From assembly GCA_964610315.1 (NCBI GenBank), contig CAZSVM010000002.1, positions 56,390 to 120,389 on the forward strand: DNA of 64,000 bases. Reading direction: 5' to 3'. How positions within the stretch are numbered: the stretch's first letter is position 1; each line of letters opens with the position of its first letter. The stretch comes from JAQVEM01 sp964610315. GTDB lineage: Bacteria > Actinomycetota > Humimicrobiia > Humimicrobiales > Humimicrobiaceae. Below, in pieces: positions 52,674 to 60,175 of this stretch. The notes beneath the pieces are model-generated. The model was given only the letters and a program-made list of their open reading frames with translations, was not told the origin of the DNA and searched no databases. Position numbers and translations under genes: made by a program.

Positions 52674-53969
52674 ATGGGTGTAAAAGACAGGCTAAAAACT
52701 AATATACAGAGAAATTTAAACCAGAGGTATATTAGAAGGCTCCTGGGTATTATCTCCGTAAAACCCCTGCTCTATGCTTACGGGAGCACCTTTCACTCTG
52801 CCGCAGATAAATATCTCAATATCTTTACCATAGAAAGCCTCAAGAAGGCCTATTCCGATAACGGCAGGCCGGTAGGTTATGGATCTCTTTTTCTACCTTA
52901 CGAGATGTTTTACGCTCTGGGAGTTACACCATTTCTTCCGGAAGTTATGGCTGGATTTACGGCTGGCCTGGGACTGACCTCCCAGACCATAAAAGAAGCC
53001 TCCTCCAATTGGTACTCCCAGGACTTATGTACCTTTCACAGAAGTGCATGCGGGGCAGTGGAACTGGATATATTTCCAAAGCCGGACTTTATCATAACCA
53101 CCAATTTAGCCTGCGATGCCGCCCAGAAAACATTCTGTATAGATTCAATAAAATATGGCATCGAGAAAAATTTTTATATGATAGATGTTCCCTATTATTA
53201 TTCGAAGAAATCGGTTTCATATCTGGCCAGTCAGATAAAAAAGGTATGCACCGATATATGCTTAAAAACAGGTAATAAACTTGACCGGTCCCGGTTTAAA
53301 GAAGTTATCAGTCTCTCCAATGAGTTCAGAAAATGGGCAATCGAGGTCAATAACTTAAGGAAGATTCTTACAGATTATCCTCCCTATTATAACGGACTTA
53401 ACTTCATCCTGCCTTTCCATGGTCTTGCCGGAACCAGAGAAGCCGTAACTCTCTATAAACAGATGTATAAGGAACTTAAAAAATATTCAAATAAAGAAAA
53501 TACCTTCGGCAGCAGCAAAGCGGAAGGTAAGGTTAGACCCCTAAAAAGAATCCTCTGGCTTCATCTCAAACCTTATTACCGGAATGAAATTTTCGATATA
53601 CTGGATAAGGAGAACTGCAGGGTAGTATTTGAAGAGATAAATTATGTTTACTGGCCAGAACTTGATCCTGAAAAACCTTTCGAAAGCCTGGCTGAAAAAA
53701 TGCTTTCCCACTTTTTAGTGGGCAGCATCAATAGGCGGGTTAATATGATCCTTAAAGCAGCCAGGGACTATAAAGCTGACGGTGCCATCCTCTTTTCTCA
53801 CTGGGGATGCAGGCAGAGTAACGGGGGCGCCAGAATTATAAAAGACAGCCTGAAGGAGCTTAATATTCCCACCCTGGTTCTTGACGGTGACTGCGTGGAT
53901 CAAAACAATTCCTCAAAGGGCCAGGTAAAAACCAGACTGCAGGGGTTTATAGAAATTTTAAACTCTTAG
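52674..53969 (+). CDS. 2-hydroxyacyl-CoA dehydratase family protein, large subunit
   Basis: 431 residues, the larger partner (HgdA/FldB-like). It shares the C-terminal signature of the other subunit (DCVDQNNSSKGQVKTRLQGFIEIL). It has cysteine blocks CTFHRSACGAVE, TTNLACDAAQKTFC and SHWGCRQSNGGARII that can hold a [4Fe-4S] cluster. It starts 32 bp after the small subunit gene and is followed by the activator. In the order small-large-activator this resembles a complete dehydratase operon without its CoA-transferase or dehydrogenase, which must lie elsewhere. Confidence 0.88.
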   Translation: MGVKDRLKTNIQRNLNQRYIRRLLGIISVKPLLYAYGSTFHSAADKYLNIFTIESLKKAYSDNGRPVGYGSLFLPYEMFYALGVTPFLPEVMAGFTAGLGLTSQTIKEASSNWYSQDLCTFHRSACGAVELDIFPKPDFIITTNLACDAAQKTFCIDSIKYGIEKNFYMIDVPYYYSKKSVSYLASQIKKVCTDICLKTGNKLDRSRFKEVISLSNEFRKWAIEVNNLRKILTDYPPYYNGLNFILPFHGLAGTREAVTLYKQMYKELKKYSNKENTFGSSKAEGKVRPLKRILWLHLKPYYRNEIFDILDKENCRVVFEEINYVYWPELDPEKPFESLAEKMLSHFLVGSINRRVNMILKAARDYKADGAILFSHWGCRQSNGGARIIKDSLKELNIPTLVLDGDCVDQNNSSKGQVKTRLQGFIEILNS

Positions 53970-53990
53970 CCAAAAATAGAAAGGAAACCA

Positions 53991-54764
53991 ATGTATACTT
54001 GTGGTATCGATGTAGGTTCAGTTTCCACCGAAGTGGTAATACTGAACTCGGAGAACAATAAAATTGAATCCTATATGATAGTCTCTACCGGTTCCGATAG
54101 TAAGAATTCAGCTAGAAATGCTTTTCATGACTCCTTAAATAAGGCTGGGCTAAAAGATAACGAATTAAATGCTATTGTGGCTACCGGCTATGGCAGGATA
54201 AATATTCCCTTTGCCGATAAAAATATAACCGAAATAAGCTGCCATGCCCGGGGAGCGGTTTCTTCATTTCCGGACCTAAAAATGGTAATAGATATCGGTG
54301 GGCAGGACAGCAAAGTCATAAAGCTGGAAGGGGGGAATCCCATTGACTTTCTTATGAACGATAAATGCGCCGCCGGAACCGGGCGGTTTCTGGAAGTAAT
54401 GGCCAAGGCACTGGAAATAAATCTAGAAGAGTTTGCCCCTATTTTTATTAAAACTGATGATAGGGTGGACATAACCTCCACCTGTACCGTGTTTGCCGAA
54501 TCCGAAATAGTATCTCTTATCGGTCAGGGCACCGATAAAAATAAGATCATAAAAGGGCTTATATATTCCATTGCCAACAGGATAACCTCCATGGTGGAAA
54601 GAGTGGGCCTTGAGGAACCAGTATGTATGACCGGAGGAGTGGCTAAAAATCTGGGAGTAGTAAGGGCCCTGGAAGAAAAATTAGGAGTGAAAATAAATAT
54701 TCCTGATGAACCCCAGATAACCGGAGCATTGGGAGCAGCATACCTGGCTCAAAGTATTCGTTAG
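53991..54764 (+). CDS. ATP-dependent activator of 2-hydroxyacyl-CoA dehydratase (BadF/BcrA/HgdC ATPase)
   Basis: 257 residues of the ASKHA fold. The phosphate loop is GIDVGSVSTEVVIL, then DIGGQDSKVI, and the two cysteines bridging the dimer's [4Fe-4S] cluster lie in KCAAGTGRF and STCTVFAESE. The adenosine loop TGGVAKNLGVV is also present. Two ATP are spent to inject one low-potential electron into the dehydratase. The protein is extremely oxygen-sensitive in characterised cases, so this is good evidence for an anaerobic host. It starts 21 bp after the large subunit. Confidence 0.93.
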   Translation: MYTCGIDVGSVSTEVVILNSENNKIESYMIVSTGSDSKNSARNAFHDSLNKAGLKDNELNAIVATGYGRINIPFADKNITEISCHARGAVSSFPDLKMVIDIGGQDSKVIKLEGGNPIDFLMNDKCAAGTGRFLEVMAKALEINLEEFAPIFIKTDDRVDITSTCTVFAESEIVSLIGQGTDKNKIIKGLIYSIANRITSMVERVGLEEPVCMTGGVAKNLGVVRALEEKLGVKINIPDEPQITGALGAAYLAQSIR

Positions 54765-54806
54765 TCTCCTTATGACTGCTTTAAATCATATTAAAAAATA
54801 ATGGAC

Positions 54807-55238
54807 CTATAAAATCATTTTAAATTCTACAATAGATCTAATAAATTTGAATTTATTCTTGTTTTTTAATATTTTTTTATCTTCTGTTAAAAGTGGTGTT
54901 TGGCAAAATTTTGCCACTGCAATATAAAAAGAATCATATATGGTTAAATTACAGGCCTGCGCAATTTTTATGGCCATGTTTAATATAGAATGATCGGGAT
55001 AAATTACCCTTAAATTCATTTTATACAATGCCTCTTTTATTGTAAAAATATCCTCTATACCGAATTTAGACCGGGTAAGAAAGGCATTGATTATTTCTAA
55101 AAAAAACAAATCTGGAACTATGATTTCTAATTTATTCAATATTTTTTTCCTCTGTATTTCCAGAGCAATTTCCACATTATCTTCGGATTTGGTATTGAAC
55201 CATTTAACTGCGATTGATGCATCTAAAACTATTTCCAT
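54807..55238 (-). CDS. PIN-domain toxin (VapC-like)
   Basis: 143 residues, one PIN domain. Acidic metal ligands are in VLDASIAVKWF (D6), PDLFFLEIINAF, LTIYDSFYIAVA and LLTEDKKIL, the four positions expected for an active RNase. VapC toxins cut tRNA or rRNA when freed from their antitoxin. The antitoxin gene lies 6 bp upstream on the same strand. The pair is convergent with the dehydratase activator gene and marks the start of the accessory region. Confidence 0.88.
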   Translation of the reverse strand: MEIVLDASIAVKWFNTKSEDNVEIALEIQRKKILNKLEIIVPDLFFLEIINAFLTRSKFGIEDIFTIKEALYKMNLRVIYPDHSILNMAIKIAQACNLTIYDSFYIAVAKFCQTPLLTEDKKILKNKNKFKFIRSIVEFKMIL

Positions 55239-55244
55239 TTTAAC

Positions 55245-55520
55245 TTACCTTTTTTCTCTGAATTCCCTGATTACTTCAGAAGCAGTTTTTCCACCAACAA
55301 AACCATTGCTTTTTTCCCGCAATTTTTCCATTGCTTTTGCTGCCCATTCCATATCCTTCTTTTTCTTTTCCAGTTTCCTTTTCTTCTTGACGTTGATTAT
55401 ATACTGGGAGGTAGCCTCACGAATCAGCCAGCTCTTACCGACCTTTTCACTGATACAGAATTCATTTATCTCTTTTAAATTTTTTTCCGGAATAGTTATA
55501 TTTATCTTTTTTGAAGGCAT
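55245..55520 (-). CDS. Antitoxin of the VapBC-like pair (ribbon-helix-helix)
   Basis: 91 residues. The N terminus KKINITIPEKNLKEINEFC with VGKSWLIREATSQYI reads as a ribbon-helix-helix DNA-binding fold. A highly basic coil (KKKRKLEKKKKD) and a C-terminal segment FVGGKTASEVIREFREKR follow; the latter suits toxin binding. It lies immediately before the PIN-domain gene, as in vapBC operons, and should repress its own promoter. Confidence 0.8.
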   Translation of the reverse strand: MPSKKINITIPEKNLKEINEFCISEKVGKSWLIREATSQYIINVKKKRKLEKKKKDMEWAAKAMEKLREKSNGFVGGKTASEVIREFREKR

Positions 55521-55598
55521 TTATCATCACCAATAATAAGTATAATTAATGAAGATTAATTGTCAACATAGATAAGGTATATTTTGGGAAAATTTAAG

Positions 55599-55616
55599 AA
55601 AGATTAGCGAATCTTT
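55599..55616 (-). terminator. Hairpin between the XRE gene and the antitoxin gene
   Basis: AAAGATT and AATCTTT pair around a 4-base loop. On the minus strand it is followed by a T-rich stretch (CTTAAATTTT), so it may end the XRE/membrane-protein transcript before the vapBC operon. Confidence 0.4.
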
Positions 55617-55713
55617 AAAATTGTCTATCTCTTTAATTCAATACAAATGTAAATATAATTAAACCATTTTTTCGGATTTTTATTTTTAGTTCTTACTTTA
55701 TATTTATACTATC

Positions 55714-55950
55714 TTATATAGGCTTTGTTTCTTTCAGAATCTTCAACAAACTGACACCATATATTTCCGAAAGTGTCTTTAATTTTTCCATTCCGGGAGG
55801 ATCTTTAAAATCTTTTTCTATTTTATTAAGGTAATCCATGGAGAACCCTGAGAGCTTATTTACTCTAAACAAGCTCAGGTTTTTCTCAAGTCTTACGTCT
55901 CTTATATATTCGGAGAATATCCTTTTAGAAATTCTATTCATAATTATCAA
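55714..55950 (-). CDS. XRE-family helix-turn-helix protein
   Basis: 78 residues, almost entirely one HTH_3 domain: FSEYIRDVRLEKNLSLFRVNKLSGFSMDYLNKIEKD, then KLKTLSEIYGVSLLKIL. No additional ligand domain. It is probably a DNA-binding regulator of its own operon. Its start overlaps the preceding small membrane-protein gene by 4 bp (ATGA), so the two are translated together. What they control is unknown. Confidence 0.82.
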   Translation of the reverse strand: MIIMNRISKRIFSEYIRDVRLEKNLSLFRVNKLSGFSMDYLNKIEKDFKDPPGMEKLKTLSEIYGVSLLKILKETKPI

Positions 55951-56183
55951 TCATAAAAGTTTTTATTTCTGTACAGGTTTTTATAGGCGGCAATTTCAGA
56001 TTTTTTATCTTTTAAAACAATCAGAGATTTTTCCATATTTTTTTGATTTCTTCTGTTCGCTTTCCATCCTATAACTAATACCAGAGTCAATATCAGCAAT
56101 AAAATTGTCCCAACTATTATTTCATACCGGATCTGACCTGCCATATTTAAAAAGTTATTTATAATGTTTATTATCACTTCCAT
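55947..56183 (-). CDS. Small single-pass membrane protein co-encoded with an XRE regulator
   Basis: 78 residues with one strong membrane helix (about 21-42, VGTILLLILTLVLVIGW) followed by a basic, charged cytoplasmic tail (RRNQKNMEKS...). I do not recognise a family. The coupled XRE gene suggests a small membrane-regulator pair. The 228-bp divergent spacer to 56412 is AT-rich; I see no clear promoter. Confidence 0.6.
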   Translation of the reverse strand: MEVIINIINNFLNMAGQIRYEIIVGTILLLILTLVLVIGWKANRRNQKNMEKSLIVLKDKKSEIAAYKNLYRNKNFYD

Positions 56184-56411
56184 TTTTTAAATATATTTAT
56201 TTTTTAATAATACAATTTTTTTTTATTATATCATAACTCGTTTTACTTTTTCATATTATAATAAATTATTTAGTTTGTATTCAGTCAATTTATCAGTTTT
56301 TAACTGTACAAAAGTATAGTAAAATTTTAGAACTAACAGGCATTATTCATCGATATAGAAAATATGTAGATATTAAGCTAAAATAGAACAAATAAATCAT
56401 TTATTTTTATT

Positions 56412-57866
56412 ATGAAATATTTTTCTTATATTCTTATTATATGCCTATTTTTTTCGATACTGCTGCTTAATTCCTGTAAAAAAATAGAGTCTGAAGAACT
56501 TCTGGATACTGAAGAAGTGCAAGATGAAATTTCCAAACAGGTTCCGGAAGCAAAGGATGAAGATACCCGGAACGGTAAAGTTAATCAGGAAACATTGGAC
56601 AAGCTAGAGAACCATATAATGTTTTATAATAGTGAAGCAAATTTTGCTTTCATCTATCCCCAGGAATATCTAACCATTTCTTCGTATCCCGGTTTGTCAG
56701 GTGATTACGGGGATCTCTTTTTAAATGTCAGAATAAATGACATAGAAAATCTTAAAGGGTCCGAGAAAGAAGTCGCCATAAGTGAAAGAGATGCTCTTGA
56801 AGCCGGAGACTTCGGCCCGGAAACAGGTTTTTCCTATAAACCTTCGGAAAAAGTGATTAAGGTCGGTGATACATTTGTAAAAGAATTTTTAGTCTTTTCA
56901 AGATATGAGATCTGCGATGTAGCCTTTGACTGGGAAGTCGATTTTTATAATAACGAATATCAGGTACAGATAACGCTTTCAGCCGATAAAGAAAAAATGT
57001 TAGAAAGCCTGGACCAATATTTTATATACGATGAAGTAAACTGTCCTGGTCAAAAGGTCTGGGATTTCGACAAACAGGATGAGTTTTATGATAAATTGAT
57101 AACCGGCCGGCTGCCTGGCCTTGCCTCGGAATGGTTTGACGCATTTGATTCTATTATGTACCTGCTTCAGATAAATGATTTCAAAGGAGCATCAGCAGGA
57201 TACAGCAGATTGATAGATAAAAGGTCTTTTGAGGAAAATCCTGAGGAAAAATATTTAATCGAAGTTTCCTATCCACAGTTTGAATCTGCGGCAGCAGGCG
57301 GGCTGAATGAAAGCATTAATAAAATAATATATAATCAGAAAGTGCTTTCTACAATAAGTGATTTCAAAGATGAGATCTCTTCATATGATGAAGATTTTGC
57401 TTTAAGCTATTTTTTATCAATAGATTATTCCGTAGTAATGTATAATGAAAATGGAATCTCGGTCTGTCTTGATATCTACCCCTACCTGGGAGGAGCCCAT
57501 GGAATGCTGTATTTCGAAACTATTAATTTCGACCTTAAAAAAATGAGCCTGGTAGAGATGAAAGACCTGTTTGTGGCCGGATATGACTATCTTGGTACAA
57601 TCTCAGAATATTGCAGGGAGGATCTAGTCAAACAGATGAATGACTGGGGTTTTGAACCTGATAAACAATGGTTGGAAGAGGGTACTGATCCCGCCAATAT
57701 GGACAATTTCGCAAATTTCCTGGTAACACCTTCCGAACTGATAATAAAATTTCCGGCTTACCAGGTAGCTCCCTATGCAGCCGGAGATTTTACGGTCAAT
57801 ATACCTTATGAAGAATTTGAGGGCGATTTGAATCCCGAAAGCATAATCGGAAATTATAGCTATTAA
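56412..57866 (+). CDS. Lipoprotein with DUF4163/DUF3298 (RsiV-like) domains
   Basis: 484 residues. The signal peptide ends in the lipobox LLNSC (C22), then an acidic linker (to about 65). A first globular part (about 70-215) is not recognised. The second (about 275-475) matches the DUF4163-DUF3298 pair: EVSYPQFESAAAGGLNESIN, then the family's GGAHG in YPYLGGAHGMLYFE and LVEMKDLF. These domains occur in the anti-sigma factor RsiV, where they bind lysozyme, and in the peptidoglycan deacetylase PdaC. No catalytic deacetylase or sigma-binding domain is present, so an extracellular binding role is likely. Confidence 0.8.
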   Translation: MKYFSYILIICLFFSILLLNSCKKIESEELLDTEEVQDEISKQVPEAKDEDTRNGKVNQETLDKLENHIMFYNSEANFAFIYPQEYLTISSYPGLSGDYGDLFLNVRINDIENLKGSEKEVAISERDALEAGDFGPETGFSYKPSEKVIKVGDTFVKEFLVFSRYEICDVAFDWEVDFYNNEYQVQITLSADKEKMLESLDQYFIYDEVNCPGQKVWDFDKQDEFYDKLITGRLPGLASEWFDAFDSIMYLLQINDFKGASAGYSRLIDKRSFEENPEEKYLIEVSYPQFESAAAGGLNESINKIIYNQKVLSTISDFKDEISSYDEDFALSYFLSIDYSVVMYNENGISVCLDIYPYLGGAHGMLYFETINFDLKKMSLVEMKDLFVAGYDYLGTISEYCREDLVKQMNDWGFEPDKQWLEEGTDPANMDNFANFLVTPSELIIKFPAYQVAPYAAGDFTVNIPYEEFEGDLNPESIIGNYSY

Positions 57867-57915
57867 TTGATTTTTAATCCACATTCTCGATTTCAGATAG
57901 TATCTTTTTTAATAT

Positions 57916-58182
57916 TTATTTTCTTTCAACCGATATGGTAGCCTTGGTAACTATTGCTGCGATTGCACCTATAGCAGCCCAAACCGGCAGGAGCAATGCA
58001 CCGACTACTCCCAGGGTTAAAGGAATCTGAATAAGCGTTTTTCCTTCCTCGCTTTTAATTATAATATTTCTAATGTTACCCTCTTTTACCAGCTCCTTGA
58101 TCTTTGCCAGCAAGTCTTCCCCTTTTACCTCAAATTCTTCCTTTTTTTTCCTGGTAATTTTAATCACCTTCCTTCTAACCAA
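57916..58182 (-). CDS. DUF4342 protein
   Basis: 88 residues. The DUF4342 pattern is clear: EEFEVKGEDLLAKIKELVKEGNIRNIIIKSEEGKTLIQIPLTLGVVG, followed by a hydrophobic C-terminal helix pair rich in alanine (PVWAAIGAIAAIVTKATI). The family's function is unknown; it resembles a short soluble domain with a membrane-associating end and is often found near cell-envelope or stress genes. Monocistronic as far as can be seen. Confidence 0.82.
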   Translation of the reverse strand: MVRRKVIKITRKKKEEFEVKGEDLLAKIKELVKEGNIRNIIIKSEEGKTLIQIPLTLGVVGALLLPVWAAIGAIAAIVTKATISVERK

Positions 58183-58239
58183 ACTTAAAATTGGATACTG
58201 CTTACTATCAGACTGATTGGATCCAATGTTTTCATAAAA

Positions 58240-58614
58240 TCATACCTTACTATCTCCCCTTTTAACTGTCTTATAATATTCTAATACATTCATTGCAAAT
58301 CTTGCTGATACAGTTCTGGGCCCACCGCTCATTTCTACGCCGACTTCTATTGCCTCGAGTATCTCATTTTCAGTTGCACCGTCATCCAAAGCCTGTTTTA
58401 TATGCCATTCCATGCAGGATTCGCAATTGATTACTACTGAAATACCTATTGCGATTAATTCTTTTTGTTTTTTGATTAATTCACCATCTTTATAAGTATT
58501 TTGCTCCATATCAATAAAAGACCGGTATACTTTTGATTTTTTTGAATAGTAAGAATGAGCTTGTTTTCGGTTTTTTATAATCTGTTCTATTTTACTTCTA
58601 TCTGAATTCTCCAT
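58240..58614 (-). CDS. Carboxymuconolactone decarboxylase/AhpD-family protein
   Basis: 124 residues, the standard size of a single-domain CMD/AhpD protein. The redox motif CESCMEWHIKQALDDGATENEI has the CxxC with the conserved downstream His, followed by EAIEVGVEMSGGP. Such proteins reduce peroxide or organic hydroperoxide pathways, or have unknown redox functions. The CxxCxxxH signature favours a thiol redox enzyme over a true decarboxylase. It is the last leftward gene before the second signalling module. Confidence 0.88.
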   Translation of the reverse strand: MENSDRSKIEQIIKNRKQAHSYYSKKSKVYRSFIDMEQNTYKDGELIKKQKELIAIGISVVINCESCMEWHIKQALDDGATENEILEAIEVGVEMSGGPRTVSARFAMNVLEYYKTVKRGDSKV

Positions 58615-58725
58615 AGCCTGATTTTCTCCCCTAAATATATATTTGATGGTCAGATATCATTTTTATCAGTTTAAATTAGAAGAGTCAAGAGTCCATATTG
58701 TTCTTGATGATGGATTGCTTGTATA

Positions 58726-58800
58726 GGCTCCCCGTATCGGAGGCCTTTAAAACTTTAAAAACATTAACTTCTTATATAAATTATAATCATTTACTAAAAG
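58726..58800. repeat. Interspersed repeat, copy A
   Basis: GGCTCCCCGTATCGGA (58726-58741) is identical to copy C at 63018. The following about 60 bp (TTTA.AACT, then TATAAATTATAATCATTTAC) resemble copy B at 62021. It lies in the 439-bp spacer 58615-59053, which otherwise contains only the operator/promoter at 58950. Confidence 0.6.
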
Positions 58801-58949
58801 AAATACACTAAATGCTAAATAAATAACGGAATATATAACATTTTTCTGAAGATAAATTCTTAAACATATTCAAAACAAACAAACTACCAATATATCTCAC
58901 GGATTTCATAATATCTACAGAATCTACCAGTAATAATAAAATATTTCTT

Positions 58950-58983
58950 TATTCATAGTATGTTCATCTTGGTGTGTTAAATT
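58950..58983 (+). promoter_or_regulatory. Direct-repeat operator and promoter before the second acidic-protein gene
   Basis: TATTCAT (58950-58956) and TGTTCAT (58961-58967) at 11-bp period, then 10 bp, then TAAATT (58978-58983). Same geometry as the sites at 8153 and 12773. The gene starts 70 bp after the -10. Confidence 0.7.
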
Positions 58984-59053
58984 ATTAACCGTAAATGGCA
59001 AGATTAACCCAATATAAACATATTAGAAAACAGGAAGGGGGTGAAGAGATTAT

Positions 59054-59374
59054 ATGAGAAAGATAAAATTTGGAAAGTTTGGCATTCTTACTCTTGCTAT
59101 AACAATTGTCAGTATGTTAATATTTTCTCTTCCCTTAATGGGAGCAACAGCAGCAACTAAAGAGACCACAGCTGTAGAAAAAACTTCGGTAGTAGAAGAC
59201 CTGGATGATGTACAGGGTGAAGTAGAAGATATTGATGAGGCAGGAGACCTTGACAAAGTAGATAAAGCAGAAGAAGTAGACGATGCTGATGAAGCTGATG
59301 AAAATCTACCTGGTGGAGGTCATGAAGATGCTGACGGAGTTGATGTAGAACATGAATTTGAAGGCATAGAGTAA
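59054..59374 (+). CDS. Secreted acidic small protein with C-terminal LPGGGH/FEGIE signature (copy 2)
   Basis: 106 residues, paralogue of the 8262 product. It has the same layout: basic start MRKIKFGKFG, signal helix ending FSLPLMGATAA, and an Asp/Glu-rich mature part with repeated DEA/EVDDADEADE. The shared tail is LPGGGH, EDADGVD, VEHEFEGIE. A GGAAGGGGGTGA ribosome site precedes the ATG. Strong conservation of the signal peptide, the segment EVEDIDEAGDLD and the last 22 residues, against variable linkers, shows selection on both ends of the mature protein. Its function is not known; it lies directly upstream of the second regulator-kinase pair. Confidence 0.85.
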   Translation: MRKIKFGKFGILTLAITIVSMLIFSLPLMGATAATKETTAVEKTSVVEDLDDVQGEVEDIDEAGDLDKVDKAEEVDDADEADENLPGGGHEDADGVDVEHEFEGIE

Positions 59375-59393
59375 TTACTAAATGTTTTCAATT

Positions 59394-59428
59394 TAATCCC
59401 CTCAAGATTAGTTTCTATGAGGGGATTA
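59394..59428 (+). terminator. Hairpin after acidic-protein gene 2 (counterpart of 8597-8629)
   Basis: Bases 59394-59404 pair with 59418-59428 (11 bp) around a 13-base loop, then the T-rich TTCTTTG follows. The stem has the same place as in copy 1 but different, compensating base pairs (CCCCTC with GAGGGG here, CCTCTC with GAGAGG there). Confidence 0.65.
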
Positions 59429-59439
59429 TTCTTTGTGAT

Positions 59440-59478
59440 TTAATTGCTACAATCTTATTTTATATCTATACTAAATAA
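59440..59478 (+). pseudogene. Remnant of the 3' end of a spermidine-synthase-like gene
   Basis: These 39 bp encode LIATILFYIYTK and a stop, the same last 12 residues as the 795-residue protein ending at 11067, with only a few silent differences. The AT-rich spacer after it (TAATATTTAT.TGAAA) is also shared. The rest of the gene is gone: the remnant starts 11 bp after the hairpin. A deletion of about 2.4 kb in this copy of the module explains it. Confidence 0.8.
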
Positions 59479-59509
59479 TATTTATGTGAAAATAAAAACT
59501 TTTAGGATC

Positions 59510-60175
59510 ATGAGATTATTATTGGTTGAAGACCAGAAAAAAATGGTAGCTTATATTAGGAAAGGCCTGGAAAATAAGAGCTTCTCTGTAGATTTTGCCT
59601 ATGATGGCCAGGAAGGTGAAAAAATAGCTCTGTATGGCGAATATGACCTTATAATTTTAGATGTAATGCTTCCAAAAAAAGATGGCATTGAGGTCTGCAG
59701 ATTATTGCGAAAAAGTAATATAAATACTCCCATACTGATGCTTACAGCCAAAGATAGTATCGATGATAGGATTATGGGGCTTGACAGTGGAGCAGATGAT
59801 TACCTGATTAAACCATTTGCATTTGGTGAACTTCTGGCAAGAATAAGAGCACTACTCAGGCGTCCGCCCAGTAAAGACCCTGAGATATTAAAGAGCCAGG
59901 ATATATCAGTTGATAATTCAACTTTAGAGGTCAGAAAAGGAAATAACCTATTAGAACTTACTCTTAAGGAGTACTCGGTACTTGAATATCTATTGCGCAA
60001 TAAGGGCAGGATTTTAAACAGGGAACAGATAATTGACCATTGCTGGGATTTTGCATACGACTCTTTTAGCAATATTGTAGATGTATACATAAAACGTTTA
60101 AGAAAAAAATTAGATGATAAAAATGAAAAATATATTGAGACTATTCGTGGATTGGGTTACAAATTTAAGGAATAA
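59510..60175 (+). CDS. OmpR-family response regulator (copy 2)
   Basis: 221 residues, the same length as the 11098 product and very similar over the full sequence. E7-D8, the phospho-site D51 in LIILDVMLPKKDG, and DYLIKPFAFGELLARI are intact; the C-terminal DNA-binding region FSNIVDVYIKRLRKKL is unchanged. The ATG at 59510 (AGG upstream) is preferred over an upstream in-frame ATG at 59444 that lies in the gene remnant. Cross-recognition of the three direct-repeat promoters by both regulators is expected. The kinase gene overlaps its 3' end by 62 bp. Confidence 0.95.
   Translation: MRLLLVEDQKKMVAYIRKGLENKSFSVDFAYDGQEGEKIALYGEYDLIILDVMLPKKDGIEVCRLLRKSNINTPILMLTAKDSIDDRIMGLDSGADDYLIKPFAFGELLARIRALLRRPPSKDPEILKSQDISVDNSTLEVRKGNNLLELTLKEYSVLEYLLRNKGRILNREQIIDHCWDFAYDSFSNIVDVYIKRLRKKLDDKNEKYIETIRGLGYKFKE

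Noticed and set aside
59444..59509. N-terminal extension of the second response regulator from an upstream ATG
   Set aside because: The extension is out-of-frame reading through the gene remnant; the paralogue starts at the ATG matching 59510 and the family start is MRLL.
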